Made by a program: the position numbers and the translations under genes. Below are positions 28,601 through 37,919 of a stretch of DNA of 64,000 bases, one piece after another (position 1 is the first letter of the stretch; every line of letters begins with the position of its first letter). The stretch is from Cocleimonas flava (lineage in GTDB: Bacteria; Pseudomonadota; Gammaproteobacteria; Thiotrichales; Thiotrichaceae). The notes beneath the pieces were generated by a model. The model was not told the origin of the DNA and made no database searches. It saw nothing but the letters and a program-made list of their open reading frames with translations. The stretch is from positions 186,001 through 250,000 of the forward strand of contig NZ_SMFQ01000003.1 of the NCBI RefSeq assembly GCF_004339015.1. The letters run 5' to 3'.

Positions 28601-29860
28601 TTACTGACGAATGTGGCCATCACCAAAAACAACATATTTTAACGAGGTTAAACCTATTAAACCAACAGGTCCGCGTGCATGTAGTTTATCGGTACTGATA
28701 CCAATTTCAGCGCCCAACCCATATTCAAAGCCATCTGCAAAACGGGTTGAAGCATTCACCATCACCGAGGCTGAATCCACTTCCCGCATAAAGCGTCGTG
28801 TCTTGGTGATATCCTGGGTGATGATACTTTCAGTGTGCTGTGAACTGTATGTGTTGATGTGTTGAATCGCTTCGTCTAGATCAGCAACGACTTTAATCGC
28901 TAAAATTGGCGCTAAGTATTCTGTCTGCCAGTCTTCTTCCGAGGCTGGAGAACAATCAATGATTTGTTGCGTCTGTTCACAGCCACGAAGTTCGACACCT
29001 TCTTCTACAAATAAGGAATGTAATTCTGGCAAGATTTCAGAAGCTCTAGATTTAGCAACGAGTAATGTTTCTAAGGTATTGCAGGTTCCGTACCGCTGAC
29101 TTTTTGAATTGAAAGTGACTTTTAACGACTTTTCTTTATCCGCATCATCATCAATATACACATGGCATATTCCATCGAGATGTTTGATCACAGGAATCAG
29201 TGAGTCATTGCTAACGCGTTCGATAAGCCCTTTGCCACCACGCGGAATAATCACATCTACATAGTCTTTTAAGCGCAGTAACTCACCTACGGCTTCTCTA
29301 TCCGTTACTTCAACGACTTGTACACATTCAGACGGTAAACCAGCTTCTTTAAGTCCATCCTGAATACATTGTGCAACGGCTTTATTCGAATGGATCGCTT
29401 CAGAACCACCGCGTAAAATGGTGGCATTGCCTGATTTCAAGCAAAGTGCTGCAGCATCTGCTGTAACATTAGGGCGAGATTCATAAATAATACCGATAAC
29501 GCCTAGAGGTACGCGCATTTGACCAACCTGAATACCCGAAGGCATATAGTTCAAATCATTAATTTCACCGACTGGATCAGCCAGAGCGGCAATCTGGCGT
29601 AAACCTTCAGCCATCTGTTTGATACTCGCATCGGTTAATGCCAGCCTGTCCAGCATCGCGTTGTCTAAGCCTTTTGCTTTGCCAGCTTCCAGGTCCTTTG
29701 CATTTTCTGTTTTCAGCGTTTCAGTATTGGCAATTAACTTATCAGCTATCGCATGCAAGGCATCATTTTTTGTTTTAGATTCTACAGCAGCAAGGGTTGA
29801 CGAAGCTTTGCGCGCCTTGATTCCTAATTCTTGCATATAGACGTTAATATCTTGTTTCAT
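28601..29860 (-). CDS. proA: gamma-glutamyl phosphate reductase
   Basis: The second step of proline synthesis: it reduces glutamyl 5-phosphate to the semialdehyde with NADPH. The 419-residue protein has [32 protein letters not shown] and the catalytic cysteine in [15 protein letters not shown]. proB is not in the window; proA sits between holA and nadD, an order seen in several gammaproteobacteria. Confidence 0.97.
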   Translation of the reverse strand: MKQDINVYMQELGIKARKASSTLAAVESKTKNDALHAIADKLIANTETLKTENAKDLEAGKAKGLDNAMLDRLALTDASIKQMAEGLRQIAALADPVGEINDLNYMPSGIQVGQMRVPLGVIGIIYESRPNVTADAAALCLKSGNATILRGGSEAIHSNKAVAQCIQDGLKEAGLPSECVQVVEVTDREAVGELLRLKDYVDVIIPRGGKGLIERVSNDSLIPVIKHLDGICHVYIDDDADKEKSLKVTFNSKSQRYGTCNTLETLLVAKSRASEILPELHSLFVEEGVELRGCEQTQQIIDCSPASEEDWQTEYLAPILAIKVVADLDEAIQHINTYSSQHTESIITQDITKTRRFMREVDSASVMVNASTRFADGFEYGLGAEIGISTDKLHARGPVGLIGLTSLKYVVFGDGHIRQ

Positions 29861-30015
29861 AATGTGTGTCTTATTCTCTATGATTCTTTTACTGCTATGT
29901 TACTTTTTTTAAAGGACTTCTTTTCTACATCGTTTCTTGTAACTTCACACCCTATTTCTTTTCATTTAAATTAGTTGAGGCCAAGCAAACAATACAAGCA
30001 ACAAATACATGATAG

Positions 30016-30044
30016 AAAAAAGTGCTCATAAGTAGGGGGGTGGC
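30016..30044 (-). repeat. C6 motif copy on the minus strand, after holA
   Basis: The minus strand reads GC, the core CACCCCCCTACTTA, TGAGCAC and T6. It lies 74 bases after the holA stop in the sense direction and could be its terminator, although the arms pair weakly. It is the only intergenic copy in this orientation. Confidence 0.9.
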
Positions 30045-30117
30045 TATAGTCTTATACTTGACGTTAAAATATAAAAATTGCTGTTTTCCTGTGTGACAAA
30101 TAAATATTATAAAGAAT

Positions 30118-31170
30118 TTAAACCTTAATAGCTTTATTACCTGCCAGCGTTAATGCTAATTCTAACAATTCTAACCACACTCTGGTTAAACCTTTGGTAG
30201 CGATATCTCCCTGACCCTTTGAAAGGCGATCAATATTGCCATTCATTTTAATAATATGCGGCCAATCCGCTCTTTGCATTCTTTGTAGTGCCTGCTGAAA
30301 TGGCTTCTGTCTGGGTCTGGGTACTTTATTCATTACCTGTGACATTTGCATACCACTGTTTAAACCATGTACGGCTGTATAAAGTTGTCGGCTTAAGTCA
30401 GACAAGGTCCATAAAATCAGTTGAACTGGCACACCCTCTTCTTTTAAGTTGTGATGAATATGTTGTATTCGACGTGTATCACCCAGCATCACTGCGTTCG
30501 ACAGATCAAAAATTGAAAAACGTGAGCTGTCACTGACAGCTGCAAGTACTTGCTCTTCATCAATCTCAATTTGGTCTTGATCGTTTTTTTGATAAAGTAA
30601 TTTCAGCTTATTGATTTCCTGAGCGGCGGCCAATAGATTCCCTTCTACACGTTCTGTCAGCAATCGAACCGCATCAGATGTAGCCCGCATGCCTTTCTCG
30701 CGCATCTGTTTATTGATCCAGGCCATAGTCTGCGGTGCGGATAAATCCCAGATCTGGATAACCACACCTTGTTTGTCGATGGCTTTTACCCAGGCTGCAT
30801 TTTTGGCGTTTCCTACCAGCTTGGGCATTTGTATCAACAGAATTTTATCATCGGGTGGATTATCCATATAATCACGAATAGCCTGACTGCCTGCTTTACC
30901 AGGACCTTTTGTTTCAACGCGTAAATCAATAAGCTTACGTTCACTAAACAACGACAAACTATTGGATGATCCTAGTAAACTACCCCAGTCAAACTGACCA
31001 TCTGCATGTAAAATATCGCGTTCAGTAAACCCTTGCTGTTTTGCGAACTGTCGAATAGTGTCGGCCGCTTCCATCAGCTGATAGGGTTCATCACCAGAAA
31101 GAAGAAAAACACCCTGATTTTCTCTTTTTTGCTGTAGAAATGAACTTAGTTGGTCTGGATTAATTCTCAT
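30118..31170 (-). CDS. holA: DNA polymerase III subunit delta
   Basis: The delta subunit of the clamp loader opens the beta clamp. The start is set at the ATG at 31170 (MRINPDQLSSFLQQ), which matches the family; an in-frame ATG seven codons upstream is possible. The protein has GVFLLSGDEPYQLMEAADTIR near the N-terminus, corresponding to the nucleotide-binding fold, and the three-domain length of about 350 residues. In many relatives lptE lies directly upstream; here that place holds no gene. Confidence 0.93.
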   Translation of the reverse strand: MRINPDQLSSFLQQKRENQGVFLLSGDEPYQLMEAADTIRQFAKQQGFTERDILHADGQFDWGSLLGSSNSLSLFSERKLIDLRVETKGPGKAGSQAIRDYMDNPPDDKILLIQMPKLVGNAKNAAWVKAIDKQGVVIQIWDLSAPQTMAWINKQMREKGMRATSDAVRLLTERVEGNLLAAAQEINKLKLLYQKNDQDQIEIDEEQVLAAVSDSSRFSIFDLSNAVMLGDTRRIQHIHHNLKEEGVPVQLILWTLSDLSRQLYTAVHGLNSGMQMSQVMNKVPRPRQKPFQQALQRMQRADWPHIIKMNGNIDRLSKGQGDIATKGLTRVWLELLELALTLAGNKAIKV

Positions 31171-31524
31171 CAAGCAATAATAACGCCCCATTACGTTTTT
31201 TGTAAGTTTTTAGTCAGAGACTTTCCTGGTAATTAATCTTCCATTAATCGTGCGAAGTTAAATACTTGGAGAAGCAATGCTGTTTTTAAAATACAATGCA
31301 TGGCTATTATAAAGAATACGAATGGTGCTCAACAGAAAAAGACTACCGTTTATTCTATTGGCTATATATTAAGGGATACTACATCGCTTTATACTGTCGC
31401 CAAGTATTACGGATCACTTGATAGGTAAATAAGTGGGTTTGCTCGGGGTTCGTTTTTAATTAAATTGATTATCAATTTACTAAAACATTTAATTCGACAT
31501 TAAAGAAATAAAAAGGAAATTTAC
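31171..31524. other. 354-base divergent intergenic region
   Basis: It lies between holA (minus) and a lipoprotein gene (plus). It contains an AT-rich 9-bp palindrome at 31461-31479 and a ribosome site (AAAGGAAAT) just before 31525. I see no lptE and no other gene. Confidence 0.55.
31461..31479. promoter_or_regulatory. 9-bp palindrome upstream of the lipoprotein gene, possible operator
   Basis: TAAATTGAT-T-ATCAATTTA is a perfect inverted repeat with one central base, 45 bases before the start codon. The half-site TTGAT/ATCAA recalls FNR/CRP half-sites, but the spacing is 1 instead of 4, so it is not a standard FNR box. Confidence 0.35.
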
Positions 31525-32892
31525 ATGAGAATGACTACGCAACTATCTGTATCGAGTGTAATACTCGCTGCTGTATTATCTGGATGTAGCCAACAACAAG
31601 TGATTGGTGGTTCGCAAGTTGTTAATGGAAGTTCACAACAAAACGAAGGTGGTTCGCAGGTAGCTGGTAGTTCACAAGCAGGTGGATCTCAACAACAAGT
31701 TGAAGCTGCTGCACCAGTTGTAATGGCGAAACCTGTTGCTCCTGCTGCTAAAAGAGCACCTGTTAGAGTTTATCAACCTAAGCGCCCAGCACCTAGAAGA
31801 GTCTATTCTCGTGGTCCTGCACCTCGTCCGGCACATTCAGTGAAACGTTCTGGAATGGGTTTACCACCTGCTAAACCAGGACAATGTTTTGCTAAAGTAA
31901 AAACGCCAGCAAAATACATTACTAAACAACGTAAAGTACTAATTCAAAAAGCTACTTCTAAGCGTGTTCTAGTAAGAGCGCCTCAGTATCGTTGGATCAA
32001 CAAGCGCGTACTGGTAAGAAAAGCCACATATCAGAATCGTCATATTCCTGCGCAATACCGTACGCAAAATAAACGTGTGATGGTTAAGCCAGCATATAAC
32101 ACATGGCGTAAAGGTCACGGTGCGATTACACGTATCGATAATATGACGGGTGAGATCATGTGTCGTGTCACAATACCTGCGCAATACAAAACAGTATCTA
32201 AGCGTGTACTCGTTAGAAAAGCACAAACAATCAGAAAAATGATTCCTGCTGTTTATAAAACAGTAAAGCAGAAGCAACGTGTGTCTGGTGCAATTTATAA
32301 AACAGTAAACCGCCCTGCTCGTTACACAACACAAAACTACCGTGTAAAAGTAGCTGGAGCACGTTACGTTTGGCGTCCAATTCTTTGCAAAACGAATGCA
32401 CCTAAGAACTACCGTCATGCTGCAGTTAAACGTAAGCCTGTCGTTCGCCCTAAGGCAATGCATAAGACTCAATACAAGCGCCCTGCTCAAGGCATTACTC
32501 ATCAGCAGTACCTGAAAGTAATGAATGCACCTATGCCAAGCAAAGCAGCACCTAAAAAACGTATGCCTAAAAAGGTTATGTCGAAGAAGGTGAAAACTGC
32601 GCCAATGACTAAAGCTGCTACTAAGCCAGCAGCGACTATGACTAAACCCGTTGCTAAAGCACCAGCTAAAGCAGCAGGCACTACAGAAAAGCCAAGCAAA
32701 ACTGCGATTAAACAAAATATCGTTTATGGTATCCAGGCTGCACTTAAGTCTAAAGGCTATAACCCTGGCAAGCTTGACGGAAAAATGGGACCAAGCACAG
32801 CGGCAGCTTTGAAGGCATTCCAGAGTTCACGTGGTTTACCTGTAGGCGTTTTATCTAAAGACACATTCCGTGCTTTAGGTCTTGTTCGCTAA
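31525..32892 (+). CDS. lipoprotein with KRVLVRKA-type repeats and peptidoglycan-binding domain
   Basis: The signal peptide ends in LSGC (acylated Cys21). A GGSQ-rich stretch follows, then a basic Pro/Ala linker and, at about 125-300, many degenerate repeats of the form PAQYKTVSKRVLVRKA. A second Lys/Ala/Pro linker leads to a C-terminal PG_binding_1 domain (about 390-455, with IQAALKSKGYNPGKLDGKMGPSTAAALKAFQ). It probably links outer membrane and cell wall, like other lipid-anchored wall-binding proteins. The repeat function is unknown. The chain is unusually basic, which suggests binding to an acidic partner such as wall or exopolymer. It ends at a strong terminator. Confidence 0.82.
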   Translation: MRMTTQLSVSSVILAAVLSGCSQQQVIGGSQVVNGSSQQNEGGSQVAGSSQAGGSQQQVEAAAPVVMAKPVAPAAKRAPVRVYQPKRPAPRRVYSRGPAPRPAHSVKRSGMGLPPAKPGQCFAKVKTPAKYITKQRKVLIQKATSKRVLVRAPQYRWINKRVLVRKATYQNRHIPAQYRTQNKRVMVKPAYNTWRKGHGAITRIDNMTGEIMCRVTIPAQYKTVSKRVLVRKAQTIRKMIPAVYKTVKQKQRVSGAIYKTVNRPARYTTQNYRVKVAGARYVWRPILCKTNAPKNYRHAAVKRKPVVRPKAMHKTQYKRPAQGITHQQYLKVMNAPMPSKAAPKKRMPKKVMSKKVKTAPMTKAATKPAATMTKPVAKAPAKAAGTTEKPSKTAIKQNIVYGIQAALKSKGYNPGKLDGKMGPSTAAALKAFQSSRGLPVGVLSKDTFRALGLVR

Positions 32893-32943
32893 TTGATTTA
32901 AATAGGTATATTACGGTGTAATATTTATTACAAATCAGTTAAC

Positions 32944-32972
32944 AAAAAAGCCTGCTTTTAGCAGGCTTTTTT
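32944..32972 (+). terminator. intrinsic terminator of the lipoprotein gene
   Basis: A-run, GCCTGCT, TTT loop, AGCAGGC, T6. It has no C6 core, so the genome also uses ordinary terminators. Confidence 0.88.
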
Positions 32973-33051
32973 GTGTCTTTAATTTGAACGTATGATGGGG
33001 TATTGTTGTACTCATAAACCTAATCATAAACAAATGTAAGGAACACATAGA

Positions 33052-35391
33052 ATGGTAGAAACATACGAAAAACTGGGTCTTTTTTATCTAGGTCAAGATA
33101 TTGATAAAACCACTCAGGAAGCTACCGAAGCCCTTACACTTTTAAAGAATAAAAACTTCACTACTCATGCCACTATTATTGGTATGACAGGCAGTGGTAA
33201 AACCGGTTTAGGCGTTGGTATTATTGAAGAAGCCGCGATTGATAATATCCCGTCTATTGTCATCGATCCCAAAGGTGATATGGGTAATCTTTGTTTAACA
33301 GATCCTGAGTTTTCGCCGAGTTCTTTTGCACCCTGGGTAGCTGATGAAGCTAAAAATAAAGAACAAGACGTCAACGAATATGCCAAAAAGATTTCCACCA
33401 TGTGGAAAGAAGGGATTGAAAGTCATCATCAAAATAGCCAAAGAGTCGCTAAATTTTCTGCTGTTAAAAAAACCATATACACACCAGGCAGTAGCTCGGG
33501 GATTAGTATTAATGTTCTTAGCTCACTAGAAACTCCACCTTCTGAAGTACTAGATGATACCGATGCTTTTTCATCTTACATAAACTCAACGGTTAGTAGC
33601 TTATTATCATTAATCGGAATTGAAGCAGACCCGGTTGAATCAAAAGAATACATCTTACTGGCACAGTTAATCTCTAATTCATGGATGGATGGGAATGATC
33701 TGAGCCTGGAAGATTTAGTCGGTCGAATCATCAGCCCACCGTTTAAAAAGATTGGTGTATTGCCTTTAGATGCTTTTTATCCTCAGTCCGAACGTTTCAA
33801 ATTTGCCACAAAATTTAATTCAGTCATTGCATCACCAACGTTTAAAAGCTGGTTAGAAGGTGAAACACTGGATATACAAAAATTACTTTATGATGAAGGT
33901 GGTAAAGCCAAAGTAGCCATATTCTCCATTTCTCATTTAAGTGATGAAGAACGTATGTTCTTTGTAACCTTGTTATTAAATAAATTCGTCGCCTGGATGA
34001 GACGTCAAAGCGGTACATCTGCCTTAAAAACATTACTCTACATGGATGAGATTTATGGCTTCTTCCCACCAACGAAGAATCCTCCCAGTAAAGAACCTAT
34101 GCTGATATTGCTCAAACAAGCCAGAGCCTATGGTGTCGGTGTTGTATTGAGTACGCAAAACCCTGTCGACCTTGATTATAAAGGTCTGTCGAATATGGGA
34201 ACATGGTTTATCGGTCGCTTACAAACCACGCAGGATATCGATCGAGTGATTGATGGTCTGGGCGGAAAAGTGGGTTCCAGTTTCAACAAAGATGAAATAC
34301 GCGCCTTATTAGCAAATTTAAAGAAACGTACTTTCTTCCTAAAAAGCGCGCATCTTGATGATATTCGATTGTTCAGTACACGATGGGTGTTAAGTTATCT
34401 TAAAGGTCCATTAAAGCGTGATGAAATTTCTACTTTGATGCATGATCAAAAAGCACTTTCAGAGAAGAAACAAGAACAAAAAGTAGAAAGCATTAGCGCT
34501 CCAATTATCCCTGAAGGATTTGATAGTTACACAACGCTAGATAGCAGTATTCCTCAATATTATATGCCAGACCTAACAGGATCGAAGCAATACATACCTA
34601 GCTTGATGGCAGATTGTACGCTTAACTTTTTTAATCAATCCAAAGGAATTGATGAAGAAGAAAATTACTGTCTCACTTTAGAATTATCAGAAAGTGATTC
34701 TTCCGCAGATTGGGATCATGCCATGAGTGAAGAAGGCGTCGAAAATTGCTTTGCTAAACTACCAAGTAAAGCACCAGAAGATGCACATTATGCAGTTGTC
34801 CCTGATTTTGTGGCTAAAGACAAACAACTTCGTAAAGCGACAAAATCATTATCTGACTGGTTGTATTACGAGCATGTTCTAGAACTCTATCAATGTGATT
34901 CACCTAAGCTTTTATCTAAGCCTTATGAATCATTAGGAGATTTTAAAGTACGTGTTGCTGATATTTTAAATGATGAAAAAGAAAAAGCGATTGAAGTCTT
35001 GCAAGAGCGATATGCTAAAAAAGAAAAGGTATTAACGGATCGATTAGATCGTTACTCATTAAGCCTGGAAAAAGAAGAGTCTGATACAACGAGTTCCTTT
35101 TTAAACGTAGGTATTACTGTTTTAGGCGCCCTATTCGGAAAATCTAAAGCTTCTATTGGTAGAGCTGGATCACGTGTTCTTAAAGAAAGAGGTGATGTTG
35201 GGCGTGCCAAAGAAAAAGTCGCTAAAGTGGAAGAAGATTTGAGGGATCTTGAAGAAGAACTGGAAGATAAGATTGATGATTTAGCTGAAGAATATTCTAT
35301 CGACGAAGTAGATATCGAAGATTACAGCATTAAACCAAGAAAAACGGATGTGCAAATCAATGAAATCGCCGTTGTCTGGAAATCCATCTAA
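33052..35391 (+). CDS. HerA/FtsK-like ATPase with C-terminal coiled coil
   Basis: A large P-loop ATPase of the HerA/VirB4-like group. Walker A is GMTGSGKTG near residue 44, followed by IVIDPKGDMGNL. Walker B is LKTLLYMDEIYGFFPP near 335, then a sensor segment ARAYGVGVVLSTQNP with a GLSNMGTWFIGRL motif typical of HerA-like enzymes. After about residue 640 the chain is strongly charged and probably coiled coil, with a short hydrophobic stretch. No NurA-like nuclease lies next to it, so a DNA-end resection role is unproven. It is a single-gene unit with its own C6-type terminator. Its cellular job is unknown. Confidence 0.8.
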   Translation: MVETYEKLGLFYLGQDIDKTTQEATEALTLLKNKNFTTHATIIGMTGSGKTGLGVGIIEEAAIDNIPSIVIDPKGDMGNLCLTDPEFSPSSFAPWVADEAKNKEQDVNEYAKKISTMWKEGIESHHQNSQRVAKFSAVKKTIYTPGSSSGISINVLSSLETPPSEVLDDTDAFSSYINSTVSSLLSLIGIEADPVESKEYILLAQLISNSWMDGNDLSLEDLVGRIISPPFKKIGVLPLDAFYPQSERFKFATKFNSVIASPTFKSWLEGETLDIQKLLYDEGGKAKVAIFSISHLSDEERMFFVTLLLNKFVAWMRRQSGTSALKTLLYMDEIYGFFPPTKNPPSKEPMLILLKQARAYGVGVVLSTQNPVDLDYKGLSNMGTWFIGRLQTTQDIDRVIDGLGGKVGSSFNKDEIRALLANLKKRTFFLKSAHLDDIRLFSTRWVLSYLKGPLKRDEISTLMHDQKALSEKKQEQKVESISAPIIPEGFDSYTTLDSSIPQYYMPDLTGSKQYIPSLMADCTLNFFNQSKGIDEEENYCLTLELSESDSSADWDHAMSEEGVENCFAKLPSKAPEDAHYAVVPDFVAKDKQLRKATKSLSDWLYYEHVLELYQCDSPKLLSKPYESLGDFKVRVADILNDEKEKAIEVLQERYAKKEKVLTDRLDRYSLSLEKEESDTTSSFLNVGITVLGALFGKSKASIGRAGSRVLKERGDVGRAKEKVAKVEEDLRDLEEELEDKIDDLAEEYSIDEVDIEDYSIKPRKTDVQINEIAVVWKSI

Positions 35392-35450
35392 CGAATCTCA
35401 AAGCTACTTGCTTAAAAATAAAACTTAATCGGCTCTAGATATTTATAAAA

Positions 35451-35479
35451 GTCCCCCCCCTACTTATAGGGGGTTTTTT
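35451..35479 (+). repeat. C6 motif copy with strong hairpin after the HerA-like gene
   Basis: A core variant, CCCCCCCCTACTTA (A to C at position 2), then TAGGGGG and T6. CCCCCTA pairs perfectly with TAGGGGG around CTTA, a good terminator for the plus-strand ATPase gene. Confidence 0.9.
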
Positions 35480-35559
35480 ATAATTCATAATTAGTCATAG
35501 TAAGCGATATATTCGTCATCATCCTAATTTGAAATGACGTATAGACGTAATCGAAACTA

Positions 35560-36879
35560 TCATTTAGCGCTAATATTTAAACCTACACCACTTGCTAATC
35601 CGATAAAGTCAGGGAATGAAGTATTAACGTTGGCACAATTATTAATTGTGATTTCACCGTTTGCTCGCAAACCTGCAATTGAAAATGCCATTGCAATTCT
35701 GTGATCTCCATGACTTTCTACTGTCCCTGAAGTGAGCTGACCACTTTGAATAATAATCCCATCTGGTGTAGCTACAGCATCAATGCCGCAATTCACCAAA
35801 CCATCTACCATTACCTGGATTCTATCACTTTCCTTAACACGCAGCTCTTCTGCGCCGGTTAAACGTGTTTCACCTTCAGCACAAGCAGCAGCCACAAACA
35901 GTACCGGGAATTCATCTATCGCTAATGGAACCAGTTCTTCTGGGAAATGAATGCCTTTTAACTTTGCAGAACGAATTCTAATATCTGCTACAGGCTCTCC
36001 ACCCACTTCTTGTTGATTTGAGAGCGTAATATCAGCACCCATCAACTTAAGAATATCGATCACACCTGTACGTGTTGGATTGATTCCAACGTGTTGCAGG
36101 GTGATATCAGAGCCTTCTGCGATACTTGCTCCAACCATAAAAAATGCTGCTGACGAGATATCTGCTGGCACATCAATATCACAAGCTGTTAATGATCCAC
36201 CACCGACTAAACGCATGCTATTGCCGTTAGTAGTGACGTCATAACCAAAGCCTCTTAACATGCGTTCTGAATGATCACGTGTGATGCCTGGCTCGGTAAC
36301 ACTAGATTCGCCTTCAGCATACAAACCTGCGAGTAATACTGCAGATTTAACCTGCGCACTAGCAACTGGCATATCGTAATGAATACCTGTTAATTTATGA
36401 CCACCTTTGATATTCAGTGGAGCAGTTCCACCTTCTTGCGTTTCGATAACTGCTCCCATGCTAGCAAGCGGTTTAGTAATTCTATTCATTGGGCGCGAAG
36501 AAAGTGATTCATCACCTATCAGTGTAGAATCAAAGGATTGCCCTGCGAGTAAACCTGTCATCAGGCGCATGGCAGTTCCACTATTTCCCATATCTAAATC
36601 AGATTCTGGTTTTTGTAGACCATGCATGCCGATGCCATGAATAGTGACTTCATTGCCATTGGCTCCAGATGGACCTTCGATTGCAACCCCCATTTTTCTA
36701 AACGCATTCATCGTCGCTATACAATCTTCACCCGTTAAAAAACCAGTCACATGGGTTGTACCATCTGCCAAAGAACCCAGCATAATAGAACGATGAGACA
36801 TCGATTTATCACCAGGGACTCTAAGTGTTCCAGTTAATTTCCCATTTGGGCTCGTTTTGAATGTTACTGAATTGGACAT
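35560..36879 (-). CDS. aroA: 3-phosphoshikimate 1-carboxyvinyltransferase (EPSP synthase)
   Basis: It joins shikimate 3-phosphate and phosphoenolpyruvate in the shikimate pathway. Visible motifs are VPGDKSMSHRSIMLGSLADG (substrate-binding lysine), LDMGNSGTAMRLMTGLLAG (glyphosate-site region), and LRVKESDRI and GDHRIAMAF near the C-terminus. The 439-residue length is normal. It is the last gene of the gyrA-serC-pheA-hisC-tyrA-aroA series; the usual next genes cmk and rpsA are absent. Confidence 0.97.
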   Translation of the reverse strand: MSNSVTFKTSPNGKLTGTLRVPGDKSMSHRSIMLGSLADGTTHVTGFLTGEDCIATMNAFRKMGVAIEGPSGANGNEVTIHGIGMHGLQKPESDLDMGNSGTAMRLMTGLLAGQSFDSTLIGDESLSSRPMNRITKPLASMGAVIETQEGGTAPLNIKGGHKLTGIHYDMPVASAQVKSAVLLAGLYAEGESSVTEPGITRDHSERMLRGFGYDVTTNGNSMRLVGGGSLTACDIDVPADISSAAFFMVGASIAEGSDITLQHVGINPTRTGVIDILKLMGADITLSNQQEVGGEPVADIRIRSAKLKGIHFPEELVPLAIDEFPVLFVAAACAEGETRLTGAEELRVKESDRIQVMVDGLVNCGIDAVATPDGIIIQSGQLTSGTVESHGDHRIAMAFSIAGLRANGEITINNCANVNTSFPDFIGLASGVGLNISAK

Positions 36880-36948
36880 TGGTACGGGTAATCCTTGTTA
36901 GTGTTAACTTTATGCGAGGTAATACACATAAAAATATATTTTCTTAAA

Positions 36949-37812
36949 TTATGATTTAATGATGCTGTCGCGCGTGGCTTTAGCCTTGGCAAAGAGTTGT
37001 TCTATCTCATCAGCATCTTCATTTTGTATGGTATTTCTGAGCTCTGTTAGATCTTTCTGAAAATTATCCAATACTGAAAGGATAGCTGTTTTGTTATCCA
37101 GACAAATATCACGCCACATAACGGGGTCACTGGACGCCGTTCTTGAAAAACTCGCAAAACCGCCAGCGGTGTAATCAAAGACGGCATCACCATATTCTGA
37201 TTTAGATAAGGTATTAACGAAAGAATACGCTAACACGTGAGGCAAGTGACTGGTAGCTGCTAAAACATCATCGTGTTGTTTGACTGCCAACGTTTCGACT
37301 GTTGCGCCAGTAATTTGCCACATCTCTTTAATTTTCAAAACAGCTTCACTACTGGTTTCACTGGTTGGTGTCAGTATGACTTTATGATCTACGTATAAAT
37401 CGTCAATTGCAGCTTCGACACTACTTTTCTCGCGTCCGGCAATTGGGTGCCCAGCGACAAAATTGGGTGGAAGTACACCATCATAAGCTTCTTTAGCTGC
37501 TGCTAATACACTCCCTTTAGCACTACCTGCGTCTGTCACAATCGTATTCGCACCTAGATGAGGAACTATTGTTTTTAGAATAGGTGGTATTGCGCGAATA
37601 GGAACAGCAAGCAATACAATATCTGCCCCTTCCACTGCTGCAACTGGGTCTAGTGTGTAATCGTCTATAACACCTAATTCAACAGCTCTTTGTAAATGCG
37701 CTTCACTGCGACTGCAACCAACAATTTGTTCGCAGTAACTTGCTTTTTTTAACGATAAAGCAAGTGATCCACCAATAAGACCAACACCAAATATGGTTAG
37801 TTTTTTAATCAT
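36949..37812 (-). CDS. tyrA: prephenate dehydrogenase
   Basis: It oxidises prephenate to 4-hydroxyphenylpyruvate for tyrosine synthesis. The Rossmann motif is FGVGLIGGSLALSL at the N-terminus; GHPIAGREKSSVEAA carries the substrate-binding His/Arg, and SHLPHVLAYS follows. At 287 residues it is the monofunctional form without chorismate mutase or ACT domains, in line with the mutase being fused to pheA upstream. Confidence 0.95.
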   Translation of the reverse strand: MIKKLTIFGVGLIGGSLALSLKKASYCEQIVGCSRSEAHLQRAVELGVIDDYTLDPVAAVEGADIVLLAVPIRAIPPILKTIVPHLGANTIVTDAGSAKGSVLAAAKEAYDGVLPPNFVAGHPIAGREKSSVEAAIDDLYVDHKVILTPTSETSSEAVLKIKEMWQITGATVETLAVKQHDDVLAATSHLPHVLAYSFVNTLSKSEYGDAVFDYTAGGFASFSRTASSDPVMWRDICLDNKTAILSVLDNFQKDLTELRNTIQNEDADEIEQLFAKAKATRDSIIKS

Positions 37813-37919
37813 TGTAAAAAATCTTCATGCAGTGTTCTTCTTTTATCAGTTTAGAGTGTGTATGTTATTGAATAATGATAAGAAATTAATTAGAGATATT
37901 AACTAGCTATGAAAGACGA

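Noticed and set aside
31461-31479. FNR box
   Set aside because: The half-sites look like TTGAT/ATCAA, but only one base separates them where FNR needs four.
31969-32715. A 248-codon minus-strand frame opposite the repeat lipoprotein
   Set aside because: The composition (Cys, Phe, His, Arg, Ser) is typical of antisense to repeat-rich Lys/Ala/Val coding sequence; the plus frame has signal, lipobox and a known domain.
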